From: Dehalococcoidia bacterium
GTDB taxonomy: Bacteria; Chloroflexota; Dehalococcoidia; GIF9; AB-539-J10
Reading direction: 5' to 3'
Length of the DNA: 42,774 bases
Assembly: GCA_030665785.1 (NCBI GenBank)
Contig: DAOUZA010000004.1
Coordinates: 1 to 42,774, forward strand
Notes under the pieces: model-generated
What the model was told of the DNA's origin: nothing
The model's input: only the letters and a program-made list of their open reading frames with translations
The model's database searches: none
Made by a program: the position numbers and the translations under genes
Part shown: positions 1-8,181 of the stretch, piece by piece
Layout of the letters: each line of letters starts with the position of its first letter
Numbering within the stretch: position 1 is the stretch's first letter

Positions 1-1
1 T

Positions 2-622
2 ACTCACCATCATTTTGACCACACACGGGATTTAGTCACTCTTGGTTACAATGCTGCTTTATGGGATGGTCAAGTTAAAGTCTATGCTCTATCTGAAACA
101 CTAAACGTTGTTATTCCATGCCTTCTTGATGGCAAGATATATGCTAATCTGCTTGAATATCCCTCTAAAAAAAGACCCGCACTTCAGTTCGAGACTATTG
201 AGCCATATAAGGAAGCGAATATTCAAGGGTACAAGATTTTGGCATTACCGGTGAAACATAATACCCCCACCGTTGGTTATCAAGTTGCCTCTCCTGAGGG
301 AAAGAAATTGTTTTATACCAGTGATACCGGTCCCGGGCTATCTGATTGCTGGGAGCATATTTCTCCAGATTTACTTATCTGCGAGTCTTCCCTTCCAAAT
401 ATGTTGGGAGATTTTGCCAGGAAAGCTGGGCATCTTACTCCACAACTGCTGAAAGACGAGCTTATCCAGTTCAAGCAGCTTAAAGGTTATTTGCCAAAGG
501 TCATCGTTATTCATATTGCTATTTCCTATGAACAGCAGCTTAGAGAGGAAGTGGCCCAGGTAGCTAAGGAGCTGGGAGCCGATATAAACCCGGGCCACGA
601 AGATATGAGGGTGGTGTTATAG
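2..622 (+). CDS. Metallo-beta-lactamase fold hydrolase, 5' end outside window
   Basis: The reading frame is open from the first bases of the window, so the start codon lies upstream. The visible part begins with THHHFDHTRDL, which matches the HxHxDH metal-binding motif of the metallo-beta-lactamase superfamily. Further on are LPVKHNTPTVGY and FYTSDTGPG, which fit the later metal ligand strands (His, then Asp) of the RNase Z/PhnP-like branch, and a C-terminal IHIA...GHEDMRV segment that could carry the last His. It probably uses two Zn ions for hydrolysis; the substrate cannot be told. A TTG at 239 could start a shorter protein, but that would cut off the metal motif, so the longer reading is preferred. 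It ends one base before the stop of the convergent trpB. Family is clear; exact function is not. Confidence 0.75.
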   Translation, partial: THHHFDHTRDLVTLGYNAALWDGQVKVYALSETLNVVIPCLLDGKIYANLLEYPSKKRPALQFETIEPYKEANIQGYKILALPVKHNTPTVGYQVASPEGKKLFYTSDTGPGLSDCWEHISPDLLICESSLPNMLGDFARKAGHLTPQLLKDELIQFKQLKGYLPKVIVIHIAISYEQQLREEVAQVAKELGADINPGHEDMRVVL

Positions 623-623
623 A

Positions 624-1985
624 TTAGCCTACCTTTGGTAGCTCAGCCAGCGCCTCCTCTATTTTTTCATCAGGATAGGCATAATCCTGGAGTTTACCTG
701 AGAAGTAAGCATCATAAGCAGCCATATCAACATGACCATGGCCGCTATGAGCTATCAGGATGGTTTTTGACTCACCTGATTCCCGACATTTCAACGCTTC
801 ATCAATTGCCACTTTAATGCAATGATTTGTCTCCGGTGCGCTGATAATACCCTCAGTGCGGGCGAAAGTCACTCCCGCTTTGAAGGTATCAAGCTGATGC
901 TCAGCCCTGGCTTCAACAAGACCCAATCTATTCAGGTGGCAGATGATGGGTGCCATTCCATGATAGCGCAATCCTCCAGCATGGATTGGAGGTGGAATAA
1001 AGCCATGCCCCAGGGTAAACATTTTAATCAGGGGAGTTAGGCCAGCTTCATCACCGAAGTCATAGGCGTATGGGCCTTTGGTCACGGTAGGACAACTTGC
1101 AGGCTCGACATTGATGATGCGTAAGTCCGGCTTCGTCCCATCAATTTTATCCTTGACAAAGGGCAAAAACAGCCCGGCGAAGTTCGAGCCACCGCCAATA
1201 CAGCCGACGATAATATCGGGGTAGGCATCCGCCTTCTCCATTAGCTTTTTCGCCTCCAGCCCATTGACAGTTTGATGCAGCAGAACGTGGTTGAGCACGC
1301 TGCCCAGGGAATAATGAGTATCATCACGAGACACGCAATCCTCTACAGCCTCACTAATGGCAAGACCCAGGCTGCCGGGACAATCGGGGTCCTTTGCCAG
1401 CATATCTCGCCCTACCTTGGTATCCTCACTCGGACTGGGTACACATTTAGCGCCCCAGGTCTCCATCATCACTCTGCGGTAAGGCTTCTGGTCATAGCTA
1501 ATCCTGACCATGTAAACTTTGATCTCGATGCCGAAGCAAGCGCCGCCGAAGGATAGAGCACTTCCCCACTGACCGGCTCCAGTCTCGGTGGTGATGCGAT
1601 TTACCCCCTCTTGCTTGTTGTAATATGCCTGGGCTACAGCAGTGTTGGGCTTATGGCTCCCCGGGGGACTCACACCTTCATATTTGTAGAAAATCTTGGC
1701 CGGCGTGTCCAGAGCCTTCTCTAATCGGTGTGCCCGAAATAGTGTTGTCGGTCTCCATAGCTGGTATATATCGCGCACCTCCTCGGGTATTTCAATCCAC
1801 CGCTCAGTGCTTACCTCTTGCTTGATTAACTCCATGGGGAATAGAGGTGCCAAATCATCAGGGGTGACTGGCTTTCCAGTAGCTGGGTGCAAGACTGGTG
1901 GCAGTGGCTCGGGCAAATCAGCCTGGATATTGTACCAGTACCTTGGTATCTCCTCTTCATCAAGGGTAAACTTTGTTCTTTCCAT
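624..1985 (-). CDS. trpB: TrpB2-type tryptophan synthase beta chain
   Basis: This 453-residue PLP enzyme matches the long TrpB2 branch of tryptophan synthase beta chains, which condenses indole with L-serine (or a related aminoacrylate donor). The PLP lysine lies in [10 protein letters not shown], followed by [12 protein letters not shown], and a glycine-rich phosphate-binding loop [13 protein letters not shown] is visible. TrpB2 proteins are longer than classical TrpB (about 400 residues) and often occur without TrpA, as here: no trpA or other trp gene is nearby. The start is ATG with a GGAGG box about six bases upstream. The gene sits behind a T-box leader whose specifier reads TGG, so expression should rise when tRNA-Trp is uncharged; this supports a real role in tryptophan supply rather than in degradation of indole or serine. 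Confidence 0.93.
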   Translation of the reverse strand: MERTKFTLDEEEIPRYWYNIQADLPEPLPPVLHPATGKPVTPDDLAPLFPMELIKQEVSTERWIEIPEEVRDIYQLWRPTTLFRAHRLEKALDTPAKIFYKYEGVSPPGSHKPNTAVAQAYYNKQEGVNRITTETGAGQWGSALSFGGACFGIEIKVYMVRISYDQKPYRRVMMETWGAKCVPSPSEDTKVGRDMLAKDPDCPGSLGLAISEAVEDCVSRDDTHYSLGSVLNHVLLHQTVNGLEAKKLMEKADAYPDIIVGCIGGGSNFAGLFLPFVKDKIDGTKPDLRIINVEPASCPTVTKGPYAYDFGDEAGLTPLIKMFTLGHGFIPPPIHAGGLRYHGMAPIICHLNRLGLVEARAEHQLDTFKAGVTFARTEGIISAPETNHCIKVAIDEALKCRESGESKTILIAHSGHGHVDMAAYDAYFSGKLQDYAYPDEKIEEALAELPKVG

Positions 1986-2034
1986 TTTTACCTCCTTCGT
2001 TTAGTTAATTTAGTTGTTCGTTAATTTTTACTCT

Positions 2035-2067
2035 TCATATTCGGCGCCATGTCTTAATATTAAACAT
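2035..2067 (-). CDS. Possible 10-residue leader peptide with a Trp codon
   Basis: Between the T-box terminator and trpB is a very short frame, ATG to TGA, encoding MFNIKTWRRI. It has a strong Shine-Dalgarno sequence (AAGGAGG) eight bases before the ATG and holds a single TGG codon followed by two Arg codons. It ends about 50 bases before the trpB start, which has its own GGAGG. It may be a translated leader, a second tryptophan-sensing element acting after the T-box, or a chance frame next to a relic ribosome binding site. No hairpin pair that would make it a classical attenuator was found. Nothing beyond the sequence supports expression. Confidence 0.35.
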   Translation of the reverse strand: MFNIKTWRRI

Positions 2068-2091
2068 AATCAAACCTCCTTCAGCATATAT

Positions 2092-2120
2092 AAAAAGCCT
2101 CTCGCCAAGGGGCGAGAGGC
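2092..2120 (-). terminator. T-box intrinsic terminator
   Basis: On the minus strand GCCTCTCGCC, loop CCTT, GGCGAGAGGC, then a run of T. The ten-base stem is perfect and starts nine bases after the T-box GGGTGGCACCGCG, as expected for the terminator arm of a T-box switch. Confidence 0.93.
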
Positions 2121-2374
2121 TTAACTTTCGCGGTGCCACCCTATTTCAGTCTTACGACTATCTCTTTTCAGGTACGGCTCAACTTAAGAGCGATACCCTG
2201 AGCTTTTAACGGTGCTCTACCGGCAAAGCCTACTCAGCTTCATGTCCTTTCGGTTTGCAGCTCCCAGGTCCATTCTAGCCTTGCGCAAGTATCGGTTTAC
2301 ACCTTACCCGACTCTCTGAACTCCACCTCAGGCTATACTAATCCTGTTCCTAGCCTTTCACCTATTCAATTCTA
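2092..2374 (-). promoter_or_regulatory. T-box leader, tryptophan specific, upstream of trpB
   Basis: Reading the minus strand, the leader holds an AGAGAG stretch in stem I, then GAATGGACCTGGGAGCTGC with the specifier loop, GAAAGG, and GCCGG. The universal T-box GGGTGGCACCGCG lies at 2141-2129, directly before a strong terminator. The specifier codon is TGG (2272-2270), in the same place where TAC stands in tyrosine T-boxes. The variable base of the T-box (TGGC) predicts a tRNA ending GCCA, which agrees with a G discriminator in tRNA-Trp. Uncharged tRNA-Trp should favour the antiterminator and switch on trpB. The 5' limit is the transcription start expected from the promoter at 2409-2381. Confidence 0.93.
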
Positions 2375-2380
2375 TTTATT

Positions 2381-2409
2381 ATTCTATTTGTTGGGTTCAC
2401 CTTTGTCAA
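2381..2409 (-). promoter_or_regulatory. Sigma-70 type promoter of the trpB T-box transcript
   Basis: TTGACA (2409-2404), 17-base spacer, TAGAAT (2386-2381) on the minus strand. It places the transcription start near 2374, just upstream of T-box stem I. Confidence 0.75.
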
Positions 2410-2419
2410 GGGGACCTGA

Positions 2420-2448
2420 TTGACAGGTTCGGGGATTTTAGGTAGAGT
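2420..2448 (+). promoter_or_regulatory. Sigma-70 type promoter of the AtuA-like unit
   Basis: TTGACA (2420-2425), 17-base spacer, TAGAGT (2443-2448), about 30 bases before the start of the AtuA-like gene. Its -35 box lies only ten bases from the -35 box of the opposing trpB promoter, so the two promoters are back to back and could interfere or share a regulator. Confidence 0.65.
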
Positions 2449-2485
2449 GTCTGAATATTGAAATAGGGGGTGTGATATTAAAACA

Positions 2486-3862
2486 GTGAAAGTAGGCGGG
2501 TGTGGCATGATGTGGGGTGACCTTATCCAGCCTTCAGTTGAGATGGCTGAGAAGGCTGATGTGCACTATCAATGTTACGATTTCCTCGCTGAATTTACTA
2601 TGTCACAGCTTTATCGTTTGAAACAAAGAAGTCATTTCTTGGGTTACCCCACCGACATTGTGGAGTGGAATAAGCAGCTTTTGCCTATCATCAGTAAGAA
2701 AGGCATCAAGCTCATTTCCAATGGTGGAGGAGCTAATCCAGAGATAGCTGCTGATGCGATATTGATGCTAGCCCAACAATTGAAGGTGCCCCTAAAGCTG
2801 GGAGTCGTTACTGGCGACGATGTGCTTGATACTATAAAGAGGCTTCGCTCGGAGGGACTTAAATTCCCCAACACGGATACCGGGGAGGAGGATATTACCT
2901 CCATCGAAGATAAGTTGATGGGCGCTTATGCCTATATCGGTGCTGACCGGATTATCGAGGCTCTTAAGGAGGGATGTGATGAGGTAGTGGGGGGTAGGTT
3001 CTCTGATAATGCTTTATGCGTTGGGCCAATGATGTACGAGTTTGGCTGGGAATATAAGGAACCTTACTGGAATAAGATTGGTGCCGCCATAACTACGGGA
3101 CACATAATTGAATGCTCCCAGTTATGTTGCGGTGCAATGAGCAGCATATGGCGGGAGATTCCTGAGCCGTGGCATCCCGGTTATCCTATTATCGAGATGA
3201 ATGAGGATGGCACTGCGGTAATCACCAAGACGCCTGACACGGGTGGTTTGGTGAACCGCCAAACAATCAGGGAGCAGCTGGTCTACGAGATTCTCGACCC
3301 ACAAAATTATATAATGCCCGATGGAGTTGCTGATTTTACTACTTTGCACCTTGAGGATGCAGGTCCGAACAGGGTAAGGATTACCAACATGACCGGAAAA
3401 CCAAGACCGGACAAACTGAAGGTAGGGATAGTCTTTCACGGTGGTTTTCTGTTCGACGTAACTGTCCATATTATCTGGCCTGATGTTCTGGAGAAGGCGA
3501 GGTTGTGTAAGAAGCATTTTCAGGAATGGCTTAAGTGGGCTAATATGCATCCTATAGAATGGGAGATTCAGATTAACGGTGTTGATATGTGTTTAGGTCC
3601 CACTGTTTCCATAGACGAGATAGAGGAAAAATATGGGAAGGATATTCCTGAAATAGGGCTAAGGTTTGCTACCAAGTGGCAGACTCGTGAAGAAGCGGAG
3701 TTCTTCAAAAAGGATTTTGGAAGGGTTTGGTCAATTTTCCCTGGTTCCCCATTCGGACAACACCTTCCCACCAATCCGATTCGAGCAGTAGCGTTCTGGC
3801 CAACGCTTATCCCTGGGAGCGAAGTTCATCCTGTATTGGCTATAAAGGAAAGTAAGCTGTAG
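2486..3862 (+). CDS. AtuA-like protein (acyclic terpene utilisation family, DUF1446)
   Basis: The 458-residue product begins VKVGGCGMMWGDL and contains SNGGGANPEIAADAIL and GADRIIEALKEGCDEVVGGRFSDNAL, which fit the conserved core of the DUF1446/AtuA family. In Pseudomonas, AtuA belongs to citronellol/geraniol catabolism, but its reaction is not established and many family members are found with acyl-CoA enzymes. Here the C-terminal ferredoxin-like domain of longer AtuA proteins is a separate gene twelve bases downstream, so the pair should work as a two-subunit unit. Start choice: GTG at 2486 lies 15 bases from the AGGGGG box; an ATT codon at 2477 in the same frame would have ideal spacing and add MKT, so the true start is uncertain by three residues. 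Family call is firm, substrate unknown. Confidence 0.82.
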   Translation: MKVGGCGMMWGDLIQPSVEMAEKADVHYQCYDFLAEFTMSQLYRLKQRSHFLGYPTDIVEWNKQLLPIISKKGIKLISNGGGANPEIAADAILMLAQQLKVPLKLGVVTGDDVLDTIKRLRSEGLKFPNTDTGEEDITSIEDKLMGAYAYIGADRIIEALKEGCDEVVGGRFSDNALCVGPMMYEFGWEYKEPYWNKIGAAITTGHIIECSQLCCGAMSSIWREIPEPWHPGYPIIEMNEDGTAVITKTPDTGGLVNRQTIREQLVYEILDPQNYIMPDGVADFTTLHLEDAGPNRVRITNMTGKPRPDKLKVGIVFHGGFLFDVTVHIIWPDVLEKARLCKKHFQEWLKWANMHPIEWEIQINGVDMCLGPTVSIDEIEEKYGKDIPEIGLRFATKWQTREEAEFFKKDFGRVWSIFPGSPFGQHLPTNPIRAVAFWPTLIPGSEVHPVLAIKESKL

Positions 3863-3874
3863 GAGTGAAGTAAA

Positions 3875-4219
3875 ATGGCAGTAGAGATACCGAAGACGGG
3901 CAAGGTGCAGCTAAAGGATATTTGTTATGCACGCTCTGGAGATAAGGGAGATAAAAGTAATATTGGCTTACAAGCTATTGATTTTGACGAAAAGGTCTAT
4001 GAACTTATAAAGAAGAAGGTGACCCCAAAGGCGGTCCAAGCACATTTCAAAGGATGGAGCAATGGTGATGTGCATATCTATCCCATGGATAACGTAAAGG
4101 CTTTGAACATTGTTCTTGACCACGGTCTTGGTGGGGGGATGACCATCACCCTTCGCTGGGATGGTACCGGGAAGGCGATGTGTCAGGCCTTGTTGCGGAT
4201 GTATATTGATGTTGATTAA
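3875..4219 (+). CDS. AtuA-like ferredoxin-fold small subunit
   Basis: A 114-residue protein with RSGDKGDKSNIGL and GHGLGGG-like glycine-rich C-terminal sequence (LDHGLGGGMTITLRWDGTGKAM). These features match the small domain that follows DUF1446 in fused AtuA proteins. It starts with ATG after a GGAG box and follows the AtuA-like gene by 12 bases, so the two are co-transcribed. It presumably completes the enzyme formed with the upstream protein. A strong intrinsic terminator follows at 4252. Confidence 0.8.
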   Translation: MAVEIPKTGKVQLKDICYARSGDKGDKSNIGLQAIDFDEKVYELIKKKVTPKAVQAHFKGWSNGDVHIYPMDNVKALNIVLDHGLGGGMTITLRWDGTGKAMCQALLRMYIDVD

Positions 4220-4251
4220 TAGGTTGTATCGCAGGCAGCAGGAGTTCTTCA

Positions 4252-4288
4252 GCCTGACAAAGGAATTCCTTTGCCAGGCCGTTTTTTT
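4252..4288 (+). terminator. Intrinsic terminator after the AtuA-like unit
   Basis: GCCTG..CAAAGG, loop AATT, CCTTTG..CAGGC with one internal A/C mismatch, followed by a run of seven T. It ends the two-gene transcript and separates it from corA. Confidence 0.9.
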
Positions 4289-4361
4289 GAGCTGGGAGTT
4301 GTAAATATTACCTGGTTAGATTTATTATTTAATTAGAATTTCGAAATTTACGAGAACGTCA

Positions 4362-5312
4362 ATGGCGGTAACAGAGGAAAAGAAATTAAATATACAATCA
4401 ATTACCGAAGGTAAGTTGACCTGGGTTTATATTGAAAAGCCCTCTAAGGATGAGGTTGAGTTTCTGAAGCAGCATTTCAAATTCCACCCCCTTAATCTGG
4501 ATGATGTTCTCAGCCGCATACAGCGCCCTAAAATCGACGAATATGATGACCATTTATTTATCGTGCTGCATTTCCCGGTATTTGATAAGGAAAATCGAAT
4601 AACGAGGCCGAGCGAAGTAGATGTTTTCATCGGAGAAAATTACGTCGTTACGGTGCATTGCTCTGGTGACCTCAAGCCATTGGCTAAGTTCTTCAGGGAG
4701 TGCCAGCTTAGCGAAGAGAAGCGCCGAACTTATCTGGGACGAAGCTCGAGTTTTCTGCTCTACCATATGCTCGATAGGTTGGTTAACTATTGCTTCCCCA
4801 TTCTTGGTAAGATTACCGAGAGCATTGATGATATAGAGGATGTTATCTTCGCTAAAGCTGTTCCAGAGACAGTTCACGAGATCTCCATGATTCGGCATGA
4901 CCTTATCTCTTTTCGCCGAGTTATCCATCCTCAAATACCGGTAATTGAGATGCTGGAGAGGGAGGAATATCCTTTCTTTAAAGAAGACCAGGAAGCTTAT
5001 TTTGGTGATATTGCTGACCATACTCGTAAAATCTGGGATGGACTTGAGGATAGCAAGGAAGTCGTAGATGGGTTTGCTGAGACTAGCAATTGGTTAACCT
5101 CAAATCGGATTCAGGAAATAATGCGTGTTTTAACTATTATTATGGTAATCATAGCACCAGCTACATTGGTGGCTAGCATTTATGGCATGAATATCCCCTT
5201 ACCAGGTGGAGTGGAGTCAGGCAGTCTTTTACCTTTAGGCATTTTGCTTTCGGTTATGGTACTTATTGGCGTAGGCATGATTGTTTACTCTCACCGCCGA
5301 AAATGGTTTTAA
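4362..5312 (+). CDS. corA: CorA family divalent cation transporter
   Basis: This 316-residue membrane protein has the CorA layout: a long acidic cytoplasmic alpha/beta domain (about residues 1-235) and two C-terminal membrane helices. The signature YGMN motif is in SIYGMNIPLPGG, in the loop after the first helix (MRVLTIIMVIIAPATLVASI), and the second helix is LLPLGILLSVMVLIGVGMIVY, followed by a basic tail HRRKWF. CorA forms a pentameric channel for Mg2+ and sometimes Co2+ or Ni2+. No Shine-Dalgarno sequence of note precedes the ATG; the upstream 70 bases are AT-rich. It stands alone between a terminator and the Mut7-C gene. Confidence 0.93.
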   Translation: MAVTEEKKLNIQSITEGKLTWVYIEKPSKDEVEFLKQHFKFHPLNLDDVLSRIQRPKIDEYDDHLFIVLHFPVFDKENRITRPSEVDVFIGENYVVTVHCSGDLKPLAKFFRECQLSEEKRRTYLGRSSSFLLYHMLDRLVNYCFPILGKITESIDDIEDVIFAKAVPETVHEISMIRHDLISFRRVIHPQIPVIEMLEREEYPFFKEDQEAYFGDIADHTRKIWDGLEDSKEVVDGFAETSNWLTSNRIQEIMRVLTIIMVIIAPATLVASIYGMNIPLPGGVESGSLLPLGILLSVMVLIGVGMIVYSHRRKWF

Positions 5313-5360
5313 GTTATCGGTTAATTATCAGCTAATTTAGGCTTTTTATCTTCCAAGCCG

Positions 5361-5834
5361 ATGAAGTTCATCGCAGATAATAATGTTGGTAAATTAGCCA
5401 AATGGCTCAGGATTGTTGGCTATGACACCTTGTTTTTTGATGAAAAGGACGATGGTAAACTGATTAAAATTGCGGTTAAAGAGGGCAGGACGATTTTGAC
5501 CAGAGACACCCAAATTATGGAACGGCGGTTGATTGCCAGTGGCAATCTGAAAGCTATATTGATTAAACAAGATGACCCCAAAGCTCAATTACAAGAAGTG
5601 GTTACCAAATTAAATTTAGATTATCATCGTAAACCTTTCTCTCTTTGTCTGGAATGTAACCAACCACTAATGCCAAAAAGCAGGGAGGAAGTGCAGAGCT
5701 TAGTTCCGCCTTATGTATTTAAGACACAGGACCACTATATGCAATGCCCAGTATGCCACCGTATCTACTGGCAGGGCACTCACTGGCAGAGGATGCATAA
5801 GGAACTGAATGAGCTTGCCAGGGAAGAGAAATGA
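5361..5834 (+). CDS. Mut7-C RNase-like protein with zinc ribbon
   Basis: A 157-residue Mut7-C family protein. The N-terminal half is PIN-like: KFIADNNVGKLAKWLRIVGYD begins with the acidic strand, ILTRDTQ carries another Asp, and EGRTILTRD is typical. The C-terminal half is a zinc ribbon with CLEC (near residue 97) and CPVC (near 132). The family is named from the C-terminal domain of the animal exonuclease Mut-7 and is presumed to act on RNA; bacterial function is not known. The stop codon overlaps the nnr start by four bases (ATGA), so translation is probably coupled. Confidence 0.85.
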   Translation: MKFIADNNVGKLAKWLRIVGYDTLFFDEKDDGKLIKIAVKEGRTILTRDTQIMERRLIASGNLKAILIKQDDPKAQLQEVVTKLNLDYHRKPFSLCLECNQPLMPKSREEVQSLVPPYVFKTQDHYMQCPVCHRIYWQGTHWQRMHKELNELAREEK

Positions 5835-7393
5835 AAATCGTTACCGCTGACCAGGTGCGGGGAATTGAAAGTCAAGCTGTCGCCCGGGGCATTTCATTAG
5901 AAGTGCTTATGGAAAATGCCGGCAGGGCTGTAGCTACACAGGTTAGTCAAGTATTACCTGGCGCTATTGGTAAAAGGGTGTTGGTTCTGGTTGGTCCGGG
6001 CAATAACGGTGGCGATGGTCTGGTAGCTGGTCGTTATCTCCGTGACTGGGGGGCTAAGGTCGATATTTGCCTTTGTGCTTCCAGAGCGCAGGATGATAAA
6101 AACTTTAAATCAGCTATACAACATGGGATACCCATTATCCATGCTTATGAAGGTGGGAATCTGGCTGAGGTGGGTGCTGCCATATCCTCGGCTGATGTCA
6201 TCATTGATGCTCTTTTTGGCATTGGGAAAATCCGTCCTATTGAAGGGATATTCAAGGAAGTATTGCAAAAAGTTTCTATGGTTAAGGGAAGGAAGTCAAA
6301 GCCTGTCCTGGTGGCTGTTGATTTACCCTCAGGGCTCAACTCTGATACCGGCGAAGTAGACCCGAGTTGCCCATACGCTGACATCACGGTTACCTTTGGT
6401 TTTCCCAAGGTCGGATTATTCAATTTTCCTGGCGCTGAGAAAGTAGGCAAGCTTATTATTGCTGACATTGGGATTCCGCAAGATTTAGCTCAGGATATAG
6501 ATGTGGAATTGATAACCGAGCAGTGGGTAAGGGAAGCTTTGCCCGAGCGTCCTTTGAATGCCCATAAAGGTAGTTTTGGGAGAGTGTTGGTGGTTGCTGG
6601 CTCGATCAACTACATTGGCGCTGCTTATCTTGCCTGTATGGGTGCTGCCAGAGTGGGTGCTGGACTGGTGACTCTGGCTACTGCTAGCAGCCTTCAACCC
6701 ATCCTGGCGTCTAAATTAACCGAGATAACCTACATCCCGTTACCTGAAGCTAAGGCAGGGGTGGTTGGTTCAGAGGCAATATCTACTCTACAATCGGAGC
6801 TTGGCAATTATGATGTATTGCTTCTTGGCTGTGGATTGGGACAGCATCCTGAGACGGTAGAATTCATTAAGTCTTTGCTAACTGATAGCTCTCAGCTGTC
6901 AGCTGTTAGCTGTCTAATTCTGGATGCTGATGCCGTGAATACCTTAGCTCAAATACCTCAGTGGTGGCGAAGATTAAGGCGAGATGCTATCCTTACGCCA
7001 CATCCCGGGGAGATGGCGAGATTGTTGGGAATTTCGACAAAAGAGGTTCAGGAAAGCAGGTTATCAATAACGCAACACTCAGCGAGGAAATGGGGGAAAA
7101 CCGTTGTGCTTAAAGGAGCTAACACGGTTGTGGCTGTTCCAAATGGGACGGCTGAGGTAAATAATGCTGCAAATCCTGCTTTAGCTTCAGCGGGGACCGG
7201 GGATGTCCTCAGTGGGGTAATAGCTGGATTAGCAGCACAAGGGCTTTCTCTTTTTCATGCTGCTGCTTGTGGCGTGTATCTTCATTCCCGGGCGGGGGAG
7301 ATTGTCGCAGAGGAGCTGGGTGATGCCGGGGTAATTGCCACTGATTTGTTGCCCGCCTTGCCCAAGGGAATCAAGGCATTGAAAGAGGGTTAA
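5831..7393 (+). CDS. nnr: Bifunctional NAD(P)H-hydrate epimerase/dehydratase
   Basis: This 520-residue protein repairs NADHX and NADPHX, the hydrated forms of NAD(P)H. Residues 1 to about 215 are the NnrE/YjeF-N epimerase (VGPGNNGGDGLVAGRYL, VAVDLPSGL). The rest is the NnrD/YjeF-C ADP- or ATP-dependent dehydratase (KGSFGRVLVVAGS, LTPHPGEMARLLG, NPALASAGTGDVLSGVIAGL). Length is usual for the fusion. An oddity is a short stretch near residue 350, LLTDSSQLSAVSCLILD, coded by DNA that resembles the core of the intergenic repeats at 8.2 and 35.1 kb, so a repeat fragment may be built into the gene. It overlaps the Mut7-C gene and is followed five bases later by coaX. Confidence 0.96.
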   Translation: MKIVTADQVRGIESQAVARGISLEVLMENAGRAVATQVSQVLPGAIGKRVLVLVGPGNNGGDGLVAGRYLRDWGAKVDICLCASRAQDDKNFKSAIQHGIPIIHAYEGGNLAEVGAAISSADVIIDALFGIGKIRPIEGIFKEVLQKVSMVKGRKSKPVLVAVDLPSGLNSDTGEVDPSCPYADITVTFGFPKVGLFNFPGAEKVGKLIIADIGIPQDLAQDIDVELITEQWVREALPERPLNAHKGSFGRVLVVAGSINYIGAAYLACMGAARVGAGLVTLATASSLQPILASKLTEITYIPLPEAKAGVVGSEAISTLQSELGNYDVLLLGCGLGQHPETVEFIKSLLTDSSQLSAVSCLILDADAVNTLAQIPQWWRRLRRDAILTPHPGEMARLLGISTKEVQESRLSITQHSARKWGKTVVLKGANTVVAVPNGTAEVNNAANPALASAGTGDVLSGVIAGLAAQGLSLFHAAACGVYLHSRAGEIVAEELGDAGVIATDLLPALPKGIKALKEG

Positions 7394-7398
7394 CTGTT

Positions 7399-8181
7399 AT
7401 GTTACTGGCTATTGATATTGGAAACAGCAGCATCGCCATAGGTATATTTGATGGCGAAAAACTTAAGGCTACCTGGCGATTAGCCACAACGATACGGCGT
7501 GAGGCGGATGAATATGGTGCTTTGGTACTCGCCTTTTTTAAGCAACAAAAGTTGCCTATTTCGAAAATCACCGGGGGAGTGATGTGCAGCGTTGTCCCAC
7601 CGGTGGTCCCTGTTTTCCAGGAGGTGTGCCGGAAATACCTGAATATTCTCCCTTTGATAGTTGAAGCTGGGGTTAAAACAGGGGTACGCCTTTCCGTAGA
7701 TAACCCCCGAGAACTTGGCCCTGACCGAGTGGTGAATGCTGTTGCTGCTCATCATCTTTACGGAGGTCCGGCGGTTGTTATTGACTTTGGCACTGCTACT
7801 ACTTTTGATGTTATTTCTAAGGAAGGTGATTATTTAGGCGGAGCCATTTCACCGGGGGTCACCATTTCTACTGAGGCGCTATTCTCCCGCACTGCCATGT
7901 TACCCCGTGTAGAGTTAGTTCGCCCCACGCAAGTTGTTGGCAAGAATACAATTTCTGCGATGCAATCAGGTATAATATTTGGATATATCGGGCTTGTTGA
8001 GGGTATGATTAATCGTATAGAACAGGAATTAGGGAGTAAAGTGAAGGTGATAGCTACGGGGGGATATGCCCACCTTTTGGCTAAGGCAACGTCACGGATA
8101 AAGGTAATAAATCCTGATTTGTCGTTAGTCGGGCTGCGTTTTATCTATGAAATGAACAGAAGAGAAAACTCGAAATCCTAA
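7399..8181 (+). CDS. coaX: Type III pantothenate kinase
   Basis: CoaX phosphorylates pantothenate, the first step of coenzyme A synthesis from vitamin B5. The 260-residue protein shows the ASKHA-fold phosphate loop LLAIDIGNSSIAIG, the GPDRVVNAVAAHHLYG motif, VVIDFGTATTFDVI, and YLGGAISPGV, all typical of type III enzymes, which need a monovalent cation and are not inhibited by CoA. It starts with ATG five bases after nnr and is probably in the same transcript. The last codons (NSKS) and the TAA stop lie in the left terminal repeat of the element at 8172-8303, so the C-terminus seems to have been set by that insertion. Confidence 0.95.
   Translation: MLLAIDIGNSSIAIGIFDGEKLKATWRLATTIRREADEYGALVLAFFKQQKLPISKITGGVMCSVVPPVVPVFQEVCRKYLNILPLIVEAGVKTGVRLSVDNPRELGPDRVVNAVAAHHLYGGPAVVIDFGTATTFDVISKEGDYLGGAISPGVTISTEALFSRTAMLPRVELVRPTQVVGKNTISAMQSGIIFGYIGLVEGMINRIEQELGSKVKVIATGGYAHLLAKATSRIKVINPDLSLVGLRFIYEMNRRENSKS

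Noticed and set aside
1272-1556. Plus-strand frames within trpB
   Set aside because: They are shadows of the strongly supported minus-strand gene.
4554-5021. 155-codon open frame on the minus strand within corA
   Set aside because: It is entirely antisense to a clearly coding gene and shows no family features or ribosome binding site.
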